Positions 1 to 10,368 of a stretch of 64,000 bases of DNA are shown here, piece after piece. Location: the NCBI GenBank assembly GCA_022036555.1, contig CM039127.1:53447232-53511231 (forward strand). The letters are read 5' to 3'. Position numbers and translations under genes: made by a program. This DNA is from Microstegium vimineum (lineage: Eukaryota; Streptophyta; Magnoliopsida; Poales; Poaceae). Position 1 is the first letter of the stretch. Each line of letters opens with the position of its first letter. The notes below the pieces were generated by a model. That model searched no databases. It was not told the DNA's origin and saw only the letters and a program-made list of their open reading frames with translations.

Positions 1-253
1 ACTACTGTATGTATGTACGTGGATAGCCGGGGAAGAGTACGGTCTTGTTCGTTGTTACGTGGACAGCAAATAAAACGAAATTAAGGTAACCAACGACGAC
101 AAAGTCAAAAAGGGGATAGCGACTGTGTTCCCTTGCTTGTGTTGACCCCAACAAGTGAGCTAAATCGTATAAATGAATGCACACGGGAAGGGATCGAGCG
201 ATCAACACAATTAATAGTGGTTGAAAGCTATTATTAATTGGTGGTAATATATA

Positions 254-508
254 CTCCATCTGTTCTTAAAAGAATAGATTTATAGAATTGTCTTAAGTCA
301 ATTTTTTTAAACTTTAATCAAATTTCTAGAAAAAATATTAAAATTTATGATGTCAAATTAGTATTATTGGATTTACCATAAAATATATTTTCACATGATG
401 CTAATTTTATGTCATAGATATTGTTATTTTTTCTATAAATTTAGTCAAAGTTAAAAAAGTTTGACTGACACGGATTCTATAAATTGATTTATTCAGGAAT
501 AGAGAAAG
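254..508. mobile_element. Stowaway-like MITE
   Basis: The element is about 255 bp and is flanked by TA on both sides (252-253 and 509-510). The ends are imperfect inverted repeats that start with the CTCC-type Stowaway terminus and run about 30 bases inward to a shared TTTATAG. It has no coding capacity. The assignment rests on termini, length and TA target site. Confidence 0.7.
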
Positions 509-538
509 TACATACTATCCCATCCATCTTAAATTATA

Positions 539-806
539 CTCTCTCCGTATCATCCATATCATAATTAGATGACGTTTTGGACAAGCTTTGAGTCAAACAT
601 TGAGAATATAAATGATCAATAACTTTTAAGTTGTTGAGATTTTAAATGTGAAAATTATATGAATAAATTTGTCTTGAAAAATACTTTCATAAAAATATAC
701 ATATATCATTATTCCATAAATATTTTTATAAAAATAAAAGGTCAAAGTTGTGTTTGGGAGACTGTGTCGCTGTCCAAAACGTCATCTAATTAGGATACGG
801 AGGGAG
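539..806. mobile_element. Stowaway-like MITE, copy A of a family
   Basis: This 268-bp element is flanked by TA (537-538 and 807-808). Its terminal inverted repeats are CTCTCTCCGTATC and GATACGGAGGGAG. The interior contains a block reading roughly 'gagtcaaacattgag' followed by 'ataacttttaagttgttgag'. That block recurs in the elements at 1547-1806 and 5373-5628, so the three are one family. Confidence 0.85.
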
Positions 807-1182
807 TAAGTCGTTTTGACTTTTTTTTACATCTATTTTGCTATGTAATGTACCTAGGGATTTAGCTCAGCAGCGTGCCTAATTAATTTGATCTTTAATA
901 CACTGCATTGATTTTGGTATGGGCTTTGCAAAGGCGCATGGGTAGCCTAACCCAACAAATAGACATTGTTCGTTGTGCCATCCACAATTTCCTAGTGTGC
1001 TCTTTGCGGTTGGGATGTCCTTTTTCAGTTGGGTGGCGACTGCTTCCAACCCATTAATTGTGTGGTACTGTACTTGTATTCATTTGGAGGCTAATCTATT
1101 AAGTCTAGTTAGTCCATAATTTGATAATATGATGCTACAACTAATGATGGATTAATTGGGCTTAATAGTTTTGTCTCGCTAA

Positions 1183-1367
1183 GGCCAGTCTCAATGGGGT
1201 TTTATCAAAGTTTCATAGACATTAAATATGCTGATGTGATAATATATTGATGAAGAGAGAGAGGATAAAAATTTCATGGGAGTAGAGAGGGATGAAACTC
1301 CTATGCACAGTTACCAAAATATGACTACATTAGAAACTGTGCCATGAAACCACCACTGAGGATGGCC
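1183..1367. mobile_element. Tourist/mPing-like MITE
   Basis: The 185-bp element is flanked by TAA on both sides (1180-1182 and 1368-1370), the PIF/Harbinger target site. The termini GGCCAGTCTCAATGG and the complement of CCACTGAGGATGGCC resemble the mPing terminus, which I know as GGCCAGTCACAATGG. Internal 'gtttcat' and 'gatgaaac' blocks are also shared with that superfamily. Relatives lie at 14899-15196 and 54649-54842. Confidence 0.85.
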
Positions 1368-1546
1368 TAATTAGTCTACTCCTGTGTAATTAGTTTTATA
1401 ATTAACTCATGTTTAGTCTCCTAGTTAACATCTAAATGTTTGATGTGACACGATCTAAACTTTAGCCCCTGGATCCAAACGCCTGCATAGTTTGGATGCT
1501 ACAACCCAAGTGTTTGTGTTAATCTCAGGCCCTCTCTCAAAGCATA

Positions 1547-1806
1547 CCCCCTCTATACTCGTATTAGATGTCGTTTTAGATAGAGTTTGAGTCAAATAGA
1601 GAATATAAATCATAAATAACTTTTAAGTTGTTGAGTTTAGAAATGTGAAAATTATATCAATAGATTTGTCTTGAAATATACTTTCATAAAAATATACATA
1701 TATTATATTTAAATATTTTTTTTAAAAAAATAAGCGGTCAAAGTTACGCTTTCGAGACCGTATTGTTGTCCAAAATGACATCTAATTAATACGAGTACGA
1801 AGGGAG
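1547..1806. mobile_element. Stowaway-like MITE, copy B
   Basis: It is flanked by TA (1545-1546 and 1807-1808) and has imperfect inverted termini, CCCCCTCTATACTCG and the complement of CGAGTACGAAGGGAG. The interior matches copy A at 539-806, including the 'ataacttttaagttgttgag' block. It is about 260 bp long and has no ORF. Confidence 0.82.
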
Positions 1807-1883
1807 TATGTCTCAGCCATCTGAGCATCTAGAACTAGATGGAAGTCATTATTTGCTGCTGCTACGAATCTCCCCCCGAGTCC

Positions 1884-2074
1884 CTAATCACCACAACCGG
1901 CATCAAACGCCGCATCAATATTTACCATGACTTTTTTCTTCATGTGGTTTCTTCCATCCTTGGCGTATCTACGAAACTTTTTGCATAGGCCCCATATATA
2001 GTTGCTTGTCAAGGTAGCCCTATGAGAATTCGCCATGGACAAATCTTCCATCCCACTATTAGTATTAGGCAAGC
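1884..2074 (-). pseudogene. RNase H-like domain remnant of an older LINE (first half)
   Basis: The minus-strand frame is open and ends in a VNIDAAFDAG motif. That matches the VNVDAAF signature at the start of the RNase H-like (RVT_3) domain in plant L1-type elements and their derivatives. The frame runs into the target site of the LINE at 2075-5194. It continues open on the far side, read downward from about 5300 to 5209, so this older remnant was split by that insertion. Only the start of the domain is visible before a stop at 1884. The domain call rests on motif recognition alone. Confidence 0.6.
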
Positions 2075-5000
2075 TTTAATAATGGAGAAGATGGGGTAGC
2101 TAGAGCAAAGTATTTCTTTTTCCATGAACAGTGGCTACAGCTAGATGGCTTTGAGATGATGGTAAGCAAGAAATGGGTTGAGCTGCAGGACAATCTTGGT
2201 GATCTATCCTACTCTTTAGACATTTGGCATGGTTGCCTTCAAGCTTTAAGGAAGTTCTTGAGGGGTTGGAATCTGAACATGTTAGGGCCCCAAAAGAAAT
2301 CTAAGGAACTAATGACTAAGCAAATAGAGGAAATTGACTTAGCAGCTGAAAACAGACTTCTATCTTTGGAGGAATGGGGAACCAGAATTGATTCAGAAAG
2401 ACAGCTAGAAGATTTTATCAGGTTGGAAGAAAATTATTGGAAACAAAGGGCGGGTGACAATTGGATTTTTAAAGGGGATGCAAACACTCACTTTTTTCAT
2501 CAGTTTGCCAATGGCAGGAGAAGGAAAAATAACATCACCTTCCTGGAAACCGAAGCTGGTAAAATTAGGGACCAAAAGGATATTACTGATCATGTGGTAC
2601 AATTCTATAAACATCTCTTTGGGCATAGTGATGGATGTCATATTGGATTGAAGCCCAATTTTTGGCCAGTAGAACAAGTGCTATCTGAAGAGGACAGAAT
2701 AGCTCTTATTAAACCTTTTGAGTCAGGAGAGATTCAATCTGTCATCATGGAGATGAAGGAGAACTCAGCTCCTGGTGGACCTAATGGGTTTGGAGTTATC
2801 TTTTTTAAGAAGTTCTGGGGGGGGGGGGGGGTTTCTTAAATGAGTTATGATGGCCATGTTTCAAGACTTCTTGAAGGGGCAACTAGACATCAAAAGACTC
2901 AACTATGGGGTGATCACACTAGTTCCAAGATCAAGGAGGCAAACACTATCAAGCAATGTAGGCCAATCTGTCTGTTAAATATGTGGACTACAAATGCTTT
3001 ACTAAAGTGTTAACAAATAGATTGGCACCTATTGCTAGGAAGATTATTGGAAGACATCGGACAGGGTTTGTGAAAGGTAGAAACATACTGGAAGGAGTGG
3101 TTGTTCTACACGAAGTCTTACATGAGTTAAAGACATCTAAAAAGAAAGGACTAATACTAAAAATTGATTTTGACAAGGCTTATGACAGAGTCAAATGGTC
3201 CTTCCTAGAACAAGTAATGGTGGGAAAAGGTTTCCCAGTTACTTGGATTAATTGGGTCATGGAGACCGTGAAAGGGGGCAGAGTGTGCATTAATGTGAAT
3301 GGGGAGAGGAGTCCCTATTTTAGAACTTTCAGGGTTTAAGGCAAGGGGACCCCCTCTCTCCTCTTTTATTAAATTTGGTGGCTGATGCACTAGGAGTGCT
3401 ATTAGAAAAATGCATCCATAAGGGGCATATTAAAGGGGTTTTAGAGGACCTTATTCCTGAGGGAGTATCACGTATTCAATATGCTGATGATACAGTGATT
3501 ATGATTGATGTCTCGGTGGAGTCGATTAGGAACTTAAAGCTGATTCTGTATTGCTTTGAATGGCTATCTGGATTAAAAATTAACTTCCATAAGAGTGAAG
3601 TGTTTGTCTTTGGGGTGGCCCAAGAGGAAAAGGAGAGAATGGCAAACATGCTGAACTATGTTTTGGGGGTGCTCCCTTTAAAATACCTTGGGGTGCCGAT
3701 TAGTGATTCACCTCTCTTTACAGGGGCTTTTAACCTAGTTGTCCAAAAATTGCATAAGAGACTTGATCCTTGGAGGGGCAGACATCTAACCTCTGGGGGT
3801 AGACACATCTTAACCAATTCTTGTCTCAGTAGTATACCTCTGTATTGTATGGGTTTTTTTTTATAAACTACAACATAAAATTCATGAGCAGATGGACAAT
3901 ATCAGGGCCAATTTCTTGTGGCAAGGTACCGAGAATAAGTTTAAATACCACATGGCAAAATGGGAGATGGTGTGTAGACCTAAAGACCAAGGGGGTTTGG
4001 GTATTATTAACACTTGAATTATGAATGATTGCTTGTTAGTAAAGTGGATTTGGAAGATTTTTCAAGAACCTGATGAGATGTGGTTTAAAATAGTGAAGGC
4101 TAAATACATGAGACATGGGAGTTTCTTTGATTCTAACATAAAAGGGTGCTCGCAGTTCTGGAAGGGTTTACATAAAGTTAAACATTTATTCAAATGGGGT
4201 GCAATCTTTAGAGTTGAAGATGAGAATGCTTGTAGGTTTTGGAAGGATTGCTGGTTGAAAGTGCTCGGTTGCTAGCTGTATAGAAGATAATCAATGGGTG
4301 ATTGATTTCAGAAGGTCTTTATCTATACAGGAGTATGAGAAATGGTTGGACCTTTTGGGGGATTTACAAAATATCACACTGTCAGGTAATCATGATTCAG
4401 TGAGTTGGGCCTTAAATAGTAATAAATGCTATTCTACTAAATCCCTTTATAGGTTTTTGACTGATAGTGGAGTGGCTAGCAAGGTTGCTAGATACATCTG
4501 GAAAGCTAAAGTCCCTCTGAAAATTAATTTTTTTCTTTGGCAAATTTTTAATAACAAGCTACAGCTAGGTAGCACAAAGTCTTGCCAGGAGAGGGTGGAG
4601 AGGAGTTGTGAGGTGTTGTGTTTGTGGGGTGCCTGAAACTATGGACCATATTTTCTTTAGCTGCTACTTGGCTAAGTTTGTGCAGGGTTTGATCAGGGAG
4701 ATCTTTATGATAAGCTGCTCACCTAAATCTTTGGAGGAGTTCACTAGGGAGTGGTTGTTGGGCAAGGGGCATGTTAAGAAAAATATTCTAATCTTCCTGT
4801 TTGCAGGTTTTGCTTGGTCTTTATGGATTACAAGAAATAAAATGACAATTGAGAAAAAGTTCCCTAAGACCCCCTCTGATGTTATATATTCTACTATGTC
4901 ATTAATGCAGAAGTGGAGTATCAAGCTGAAGGAGGAGGACAGGAGTCGATTTGAGCAGATCAAGGGCGACATCATGACTTGGCCGGAGTCGATTTGAGCA

Positions 5001-5194
5001 GATCAAGGGCGACATCATGACTTGGCTGAAGACCTTCAAACCTCTAGTTCTTATGTCTTCCGATATAGTTGAGATTTAAGGCTACAATAGGTCCTTTGGC
5101 TTTAGTTCTGTCTTTGGATTGTAGCTGGTAACCCCAGCACCAACTCTGTTAACGCTTGCTTTCTAAAAAGCTGAGGAAACTCTTGTTAAAAAAA
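2075..5194 (+). mobile_element. 5'-truncated L1-type LINE retrotransposon with 14-bp TSD
   Basis: The 14-bp sequence AGTATTAGGCAAGC occurs at 2061-2074 and again at 5195-5208, exactly bracketing a reverse transcriptase unit that ends in a short A run (5188-5195). A direct target duplication plus a poly(A) tail is the hallmark of target-primed LINE insertion. The AP endonuclease part of ORF2 is absent, so the copy is 5' truncated. Near the 3' end a 43-bp unit is tandemly duplicated (about 4942-4984 and 4985-5027). The frames inside are broken in several places, so the copy is dead. Confidence 0.93.
2156..4997 (+). pseudogene. LINE ORF2 (reverse transcriptase plus zf-RVT), broken
   Basis: The protein lies in consecutive blocks. 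2156-2839 is the region between endonuclease and RT, including the conserved KGDANTHFFH stretch. 2983-3339 holds the RT palm start, with the FVKGRNI and KIDFDKAYDRVKW motifs. 3375-3866 holds the catalytic QYADD motif (YADD at 3479-3490) and the KYLGVP motif. 4021-4275, 4298-4636 and 4608-4997 carry the C-terminal part with a zf-RVT-like region. The YADD residues survive. The frame is lost at an expanded G run (2817-2830), near 2950, near 3340, near 3866, near 4016 and again near 4620. Plant L1 ORF2 proteins have this domain order. No function is expected from this copy. Confidence 0.9.
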
Positions 5195-5208
5195 AGTATT
5201 AGGCAAGC

Positions 5209-5300
5209 CAACATTGTTTAGACGTTGCACATTACTCCCACTTCTAGCTAATTGCTTCCTATTATTCCTAGGAGACTCCAAACAGACTTGACACGGCCAC
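5209..5300 (-). pseudogene. RNase H-like LINE remnant (second half)
   Basis: This is the upstream continuation, on the minus strand, of the frame at 1884-2074. Joined across the target site of the younger LINE, the frame has no stop for about 30 codons. The upstream limit is not clear. The residues here are not diagnostic, so the call depends on its junction with the VNIDAAF segment. Confidence 0.4.
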
Positions 5301-5372
5301 ATGTAAACATCATATGCTTGACTGGCACAAAGGGACATACTGCACTATCGATTGCATGCCGGTTAAATAATA

Positions 5373-5628
5373 CTCCCTCCGTACTTAAAAAGGTCATTTA
5401 GGACAAGGTTTTAGTCAAACATTGGAAATATAAATTATAAATAACTTTTAAGTTGTTGAGTTTGAAAAAGTAAAAATCATATTAATAGATTTGTCTTTAA
5501 AAATATTTTCATAAAAGTATACATATATTATATTTCAATAAATATTTTTCAAAAATTAAGTGATCAAAGTTACACTTTGGAGACCGTGTCGTTTTTTAAA
5601 ATGACAAACTTTTAGAGTATGGAGGGAG
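5373..5628. mobile_element. Stowaway-like MITE, copy C
   Basis: The element has the terminus CTCCCTCCGTAC and ends GGAGGGAG. It is flanked by TA (5371-5372 and 5629-5630). Internal sequence matches copies A and B, including 'ataacttttaagttgttgag'. Its length is 256 bp. Confidence 0.85.
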
Positions 5629-5630
5629 TA

Positions 5631-6114
5631 TACCTGTGCAAGGAATCGATCGGCCGGATCATTAAGAGATCTCCATCCATGATTTTTTATTTTTCTTGGG
5701 ATCGATAGCTAGCTTCCAAAGTCTTTTCCAAACTCGGCTATCCAATCCATTTGCTATAGCTTGGTCTTCAGCTGCAAACTTCAAAGTCCCATTGGCAGTG
5801 ATAAGCAATTATAGTGCTAGAGGCTACCACATCTTCCCCTAGGATAGAGAAATTTGAAGTATACTTTAGACGTCAAATGGCAGGAAAATAGATCTCACCA
5901 AATCAACGTCCCAATTAATTTGCATCTATCGGATTGATCAGTTCATCAACAATAGTCACCAGGTTGCGGCCTCTTGGCGTTTGGACTTTCAGATCTGGAA
6001 CCTCTGGTGACCAATTGTCCTCTTAGTGTTTGAAGTAGATTGCAGTGGAATTTAATTCAAATATACTCTAACACATATGCTTTGAGGGAGATATATTCGC
6101 ATCCAAACAAGGCC
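5631..6114. other. Intergenic, nothing recognised
   Basis: I see no coding frame with recognisable content, no terminal repeats and no RNA gene between the MITE and the PIF-type element. Composition is ordinary and AT-leaning. Confidence 0.5.
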
Positions 6115-6117
6115 TAA

Positions 6118-7193
6118 GGGCTCCTTTGGGTACCCCAATCCACGGGGGATCCCTAACTAATCCGCGTGGGAGAGAAGGCTCGTGCTTTTGCTGCCCAACG
6201 AATCCATGGTGCCCTTTTGGATACACCACACCCTGATCTAACCCGGTGCCTTTGCAGCCCTAGCCCCGTCGATACCCGGGCCGCAGGATAAACTTCTCCG
6301 CACTAGCGATTCTCTTTCCCGTCCTTCTCTTGCGCTCGCTGGATCTCCGAGCGCCTATGCCTCGTCATGGCCATGCATGGCTCTTGACGTTTCTGAAGCA
6401 CGGCACCGTCCTCCCGCCTCGGAACGGTGTGCTCCTCATCCCTCTCCTGGTCCACACGGCCACACGGCCGCTCTCGCTGCGGCGCTGCTCCTCATCAACG
6501 CCCTCTCCGTGCAGCCGCCAGATGTCGCCGTGGTGCTGGATGCAGACGCCATTAGCAACCTCGAATCAGCCATTGTACCGCCGCGTACTGGGACCTCATC
6601 AGGGCCCTCTAGTCCGACCTCTGGTGCCTGCTTCTCACCGCCGCCGGCTGCCGTCTCGGTGCCGTCGTGGCTGGGTCCTCCATCAAGATCGCCACCATCT
6701 TCGCCGCCATCGCGGCCTTCTCTGCCGCCAACCAGAGCGCTACCATTGCCGCGACGCTCGACGCAGGCTCGCGCCGCCACCATCGTGGCCCTGGCCGTGC
6801 TCGCGGTCGTCCTGATCCTGGACTACGCCCTTCCCATTCCTAGACACGTTGCTCGCGCCCCTCGCTCTTTCTCATCTACTTCACCATCGTCTACGCCATC
6901 GCCGTTGCCATGTCCACAGCGAAGCCTAGGCAGCGTGGCGCGGCACGGACACAATGGATAGCGTGTGGCGGCTCATGCGGGCTGGGGCGCACAGGTCGTC
7001 ACTAGCGTGGTGGCCGCCAGCGTGTTGTCGCTGCTCTGCTCTGCACCTCCCCGTGCATAGATTGCACTGCGGGAAAATTGGCCTTCGTGGGGTTACTGTC
7101 ACCAGAGTGCGAGGGGATGTCATGTGCAGGGTTAAAATCTCCCTAGGTGTTGAAAACCACGTGCATTTGCCCCCCTTTCACCCAAAGAAGCCC
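6118..7193. mobile_element. PIF/Harbinger-type element carrying captured GC-rich sequence
   Basis: The termini GGGCTCCTTTGGGT and the complement of ACCCAAAGAAGCCC match at 13 of 14 bases. They are flanked by TAA (6115-6117 and 7194-7196), the PIF/Harbinger target site. The 1076-bp element encodes no transposase. Its interior from about 6300 to 7100 is strongly GC rich, unlike both flanks, which indicates capture of a host gene piece. Confidence 0.85.
6330..6961 (+). pseudogene. Captured host gene fragment inside the PIF element
   Basis: Two overlapping open frames (6330-6815 and 6377-6961) cover this GC-rich block. The remaining frame contains an alanine-rich, membrane-like stretch around 6610-6760, with hydrophobic runs such as SDLWCLLLTAAGC and IATIFAAIAAFSA. 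A stop (TAG near 6612) interrupts it. The hydrophobic pattern suggests a fragment of a multi-pass membrane protein. I cannot name the donor family. Which frame is ancestral is uncertain, and this is probably not expressed as a protein. Confidence 0.4.
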
Positions 7194-7196
7194 TAA

Positions 7197-8440
7197 GGAG
7201 TTTTTCTTTCCACCCAAGATATCCTTGCTTTCATTAGGTCAATCAAGTGATGAAAGTAGTCACTTTTTCGGATCCTATTAAAGCCGGTAACCCTAAGTAT
7301 TTATCAAATAGGGATTCCGTCATGATATTTAACACTACACATATTTCTGCCTTCATATCCACATTAGTATTTTCTGAGAAATAAATGCTAGATTTTGGTT
7401 CGCTCAATATTTGCCCTTAGTTAGCACAATAGCGATCCAGGATACTCTTCACACACTCGGAATTTGCCCTGAGTTAGCACAATATTTGCCCTGATAAGCC
7501 GTCACGTAAGTACCCAACACACATATTTGTCCTTTGTATCTAGTATCTACTAACTCTAAACCATAAGCTTCACATGTTAGGATCACGGTGGGCGTTAGTT
7601 TCCTACTATGGATAAATTATTCAAAATACCTGTGTTAGTCTGCGTGGCTCCACGCATATGCATGCATGCACCAATCGTTTAATGATTATATTTACTTAAG
7701 TTTCACAAACTATATATATTAAGTTCAATAGAACCAGAAACACTGGCAGCGAATCAATCTTGTTTTGCTTGGTCATTTGCTTTCATTCTATAGCCCAGCA
7801 ATGTAGGAGTACCTTACAACCCAAGACACGCGCCAGTGTCATGACGTTGAACAGTAACCTAACAGTAGACCAAATCAAGTGCTCTGGTTACGTAGAAGCT
7901 ACACAGGATATGAAGTTTTATATGTTGGCAAATTTATAAAACGTAATAATATGATTACAACCAAGCAAAAAAATGTTTAATAGATACTAGCATGAAGGAG
8001 AGATAAGTTCAGCTGTTACGATATTCTAGAATTGCAGGGCCTGATAACTTGTGCTCTGTTATTCGAGTAAAGTATGTAATTAGAACAAAATGACATATGT
8101 ACTTTCAAACAACTTTCTGCTGCTTTTCGTGAGCAAATAGAAATAACACATGGGATGTAGTTTATATAAGAACGAAGGCATCCATCTGAGGTTTCCCTTC
8201 CGTTTGTCAGGCACAGAGGGGGAGGATGATCACTATCATCACCACCTGGACTGCCACCGATGTTCTGACTGTAGCCATTGCAAACACTAAGAAAGGAACC
8301 CCTGCCAATTGTCAAGAGACCCCTAGGGTCACTATCACTGACACTCTAGAGGCTTGGCCTTAATCCATACTCACGGGCTTGGCACCGAGTCCTCTGACAC
8401 TGCCAACTCGCAAACCACTGACAAGAGTCCGACTCGCTGC
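7197..8440. other. Intergenic, nothing recognised
   Basis: There is no recognisable gene. The phrase 'gttagcacaat' with 'atttgccct' recurs around 7410-7490, giving a weak local duplication. The short minus-strand ORF at 8016-8315 has no recognisable domain. Confidence 0.5.
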
Positions 8441-9010
8441 CACTACTACACAAATGGCCTTTAGTCCCGGTTGAGAAGGACATTTAGTCCCGGTTTCCCA
8501 ACCGGGACTAAGATTCCGGGACTAAATGTCTCTCCCCTTTATCCCGGTTTGCACACCCGGGACTAAAGGTCCTCCCTGGTCAAAAAAAATCCTCCCACCA
8601 CTGCGCCCCCTCAGAATTGAACCCAAGACACCTCACGCAATGTCTCGTGCGGAGTTAACCACCCCACCTACACAACACATCTGACAATAAAAGAGACATT
8701 TTCCTTTTGAACCAACGCATACGGGACTATTAGTCCGGGTTGGTGTTACCAACCGGGACTAAAAGGACCTTTAGTCCCGGTTCGTAACACCAACTGGGAC
8801 TAAAGGGTCTACCTTTAGTCCGGGTTGGTATTACGAACCGGGACTAAAGGTTTTGGTCCCTGTTCGTAACACTAACCGGGACTAAAGGGAACTTTTAGTC
8901 CGGGTTGGTGTTACCAACCGGGACTAAAGGTCTATTAGTCCCGAACGCAAAAAAATCTAAGACTAAAGTTCATTTTGATGCATCAGCCAAAGGCCTGTTT
9001 TCTAATAGTG
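8441..9010. mobile_element. Non-autonomous CACTA (En/Spm-type) MITE
   Basis: It begins CACTACTACACAAATGGCC and ends with the complementary GGCC...TAGTG. The flanking 3-bp direct repeat is TGC (8438-8440 and 9011-9013), exactly as expected for CACTA elements. The 570-bp interior is dominated by the subterminal motif TTTAGTCCCGGTT and its complement, repeated many times in both orientations between 8460 and 8940. The transcript could therefore fold into hairpins. It has no transposase. Confidence 0.93.
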
Positions 9011-10120
9011 TGCAATTAATGGATAGATGATAGATAGATATATAAGCAATATATTCCTCTAGAGAAGCGAGAACCTATCAGAAGTAAGCAAGCGGGTTAA
9101 GAGCGGAGGAGATGGCTCACTACTTGAGGTGAAGCAGAAACCAATGAAGGATGCGAGCGAAGAACGATTCAGTCACCACGAGACTCACGACGGCTACAGA
9201 ACAAAAGCAACATGTCAAGGAATAACAAAATTGAATGACATGAACATTGAGACATTTCAACAAACACTCCGGGGGCAAAGAAGTGCTCACCCTAGGGTTT
9301 TGTACAAATGACGAGCGATTTACGAGAACAGGTAGTCAAGATGGGGGTAAGGGGTGGTGATAGAGCTTGGGACCCGTAGAGGATAGCAGCGCATGAGGTG
9401 GATGGGAAACCCCTAGGCTACGACAATGGTGAGCACAGGGCGTGCACGGGTCTGGTGTCACGGGTGCAGGCGCTAGGAGGGTGCGAGGGCCACGACGACG
9501 AGGTGCACGTGGTGCGATGTCATGGAGGTCGACGTCGCTGGCGTCGAAGGCGCTACCGACGGTTTGAGGCATGGGCGAGTGCGAGCGCGGTGAGGACAGC
9601 GATGTATGGGCAATGGAAAACATGGTTGACAGAAAAGAACAAGCACGAGAGCCTCATATGTCAGCCGAGTTCCACAGTCCGAATTCCCAAATAGTGGATG
9701 CTCCGTTCCAATTGAGTAGGGTTCAGAGGTACCCCGAATGCCCAACCATCAGGTGGAGGGTTTATACACCCCACCATGGAAGGCCAAGGGTTGTGGCTCA
9801 AAGTCGAAGAAGTACGACAACCAACCGCTCGTCAAAAGTCGCGCCCGTTCGATTAAAATAACAATAATAATGCCATATTAGAAAAAAATAATAGATAAAT
9901 TAAAACAATTCAAAACGCAAATAATTCATAGAACGTGAAACATAAAACAGTGGAAGATCGGGTTTTGCGTCTTGGGGATGGTGTCGAGTGGTCGCTAGCC
10001 AAGTGGTTGAATTGAAGCCCCTTTCAACTGAAGCGATGAATGTGGCTCTAAGGAGCTACTGTTAGGGGAGAACCTGAGATCTAAGCCCCCCCTCATCACA
10101 GTGGCGTGTGGCGTCTGATG
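9011..10120. other. Intergenic with unrecognised open frames
   Basis: GC rises around 9340-9620, and several overlapping frames of 90-100 codons are open on both strands (for example minus 9336-9623 and plus 9398-9694). None has a recognisable domain or shows clear exon structure. I treat the frames as by-products of base composition. Confidence 0.4.
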
Positions 10121-10124
10121 TTGT

Positions 10125-10363
10125 CGGTAGGCAAAACTAGGTTTCATCACCTCAGCAAAGGTCAGATGGGTTTCTACCTCTATGGATAGGCGAAACCGTG
10201 TTTCACCATCTTGACAAAGGACGAATAATTTTCCGTCGCTATCAGTGGGCAAAATCAAGCTTTCGCCATCTCGGCAAAGGTTGGATGGCTTTCCATCGCT
10301 ATCAACAGGCGAAGCCAAGCTTTCTCACCTTGACTAAGGTTAGATGGCCTAACATCGCTGTCG
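10125..10363. repeat. About four tandem copies of a 60-bp repeat
   Basis: Units of close to 60 bp recur with the core 'caccatctNggcaaagg' at about 10147, 10205, 10265 and 10325. Each is followed by a variant of 'gatggNtttccatcgctatc'. A further partial copy lies beyond the solo LTR at about 11978-12040, so the LTR landed inside the array. Repeats of this kind are common in untranslated parts of Ty3-gypsy elements, but the parent element is not identified. Confidence 0.75.
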
Positions 10364-10368
10364 AAAGG

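Noticed and set aside
2..259. 85-codon minus-strand frame at the window start
   Set aside because: No recognisable motif, and it runs off the edge. It is likely a chance frame.
8460..8960. Repeated palindromes considered as a regulatory or CRISPR array
   Set aside because: They lie within exact CACTA termini and a TGC target repeat, which explain them as subterminal repeats.
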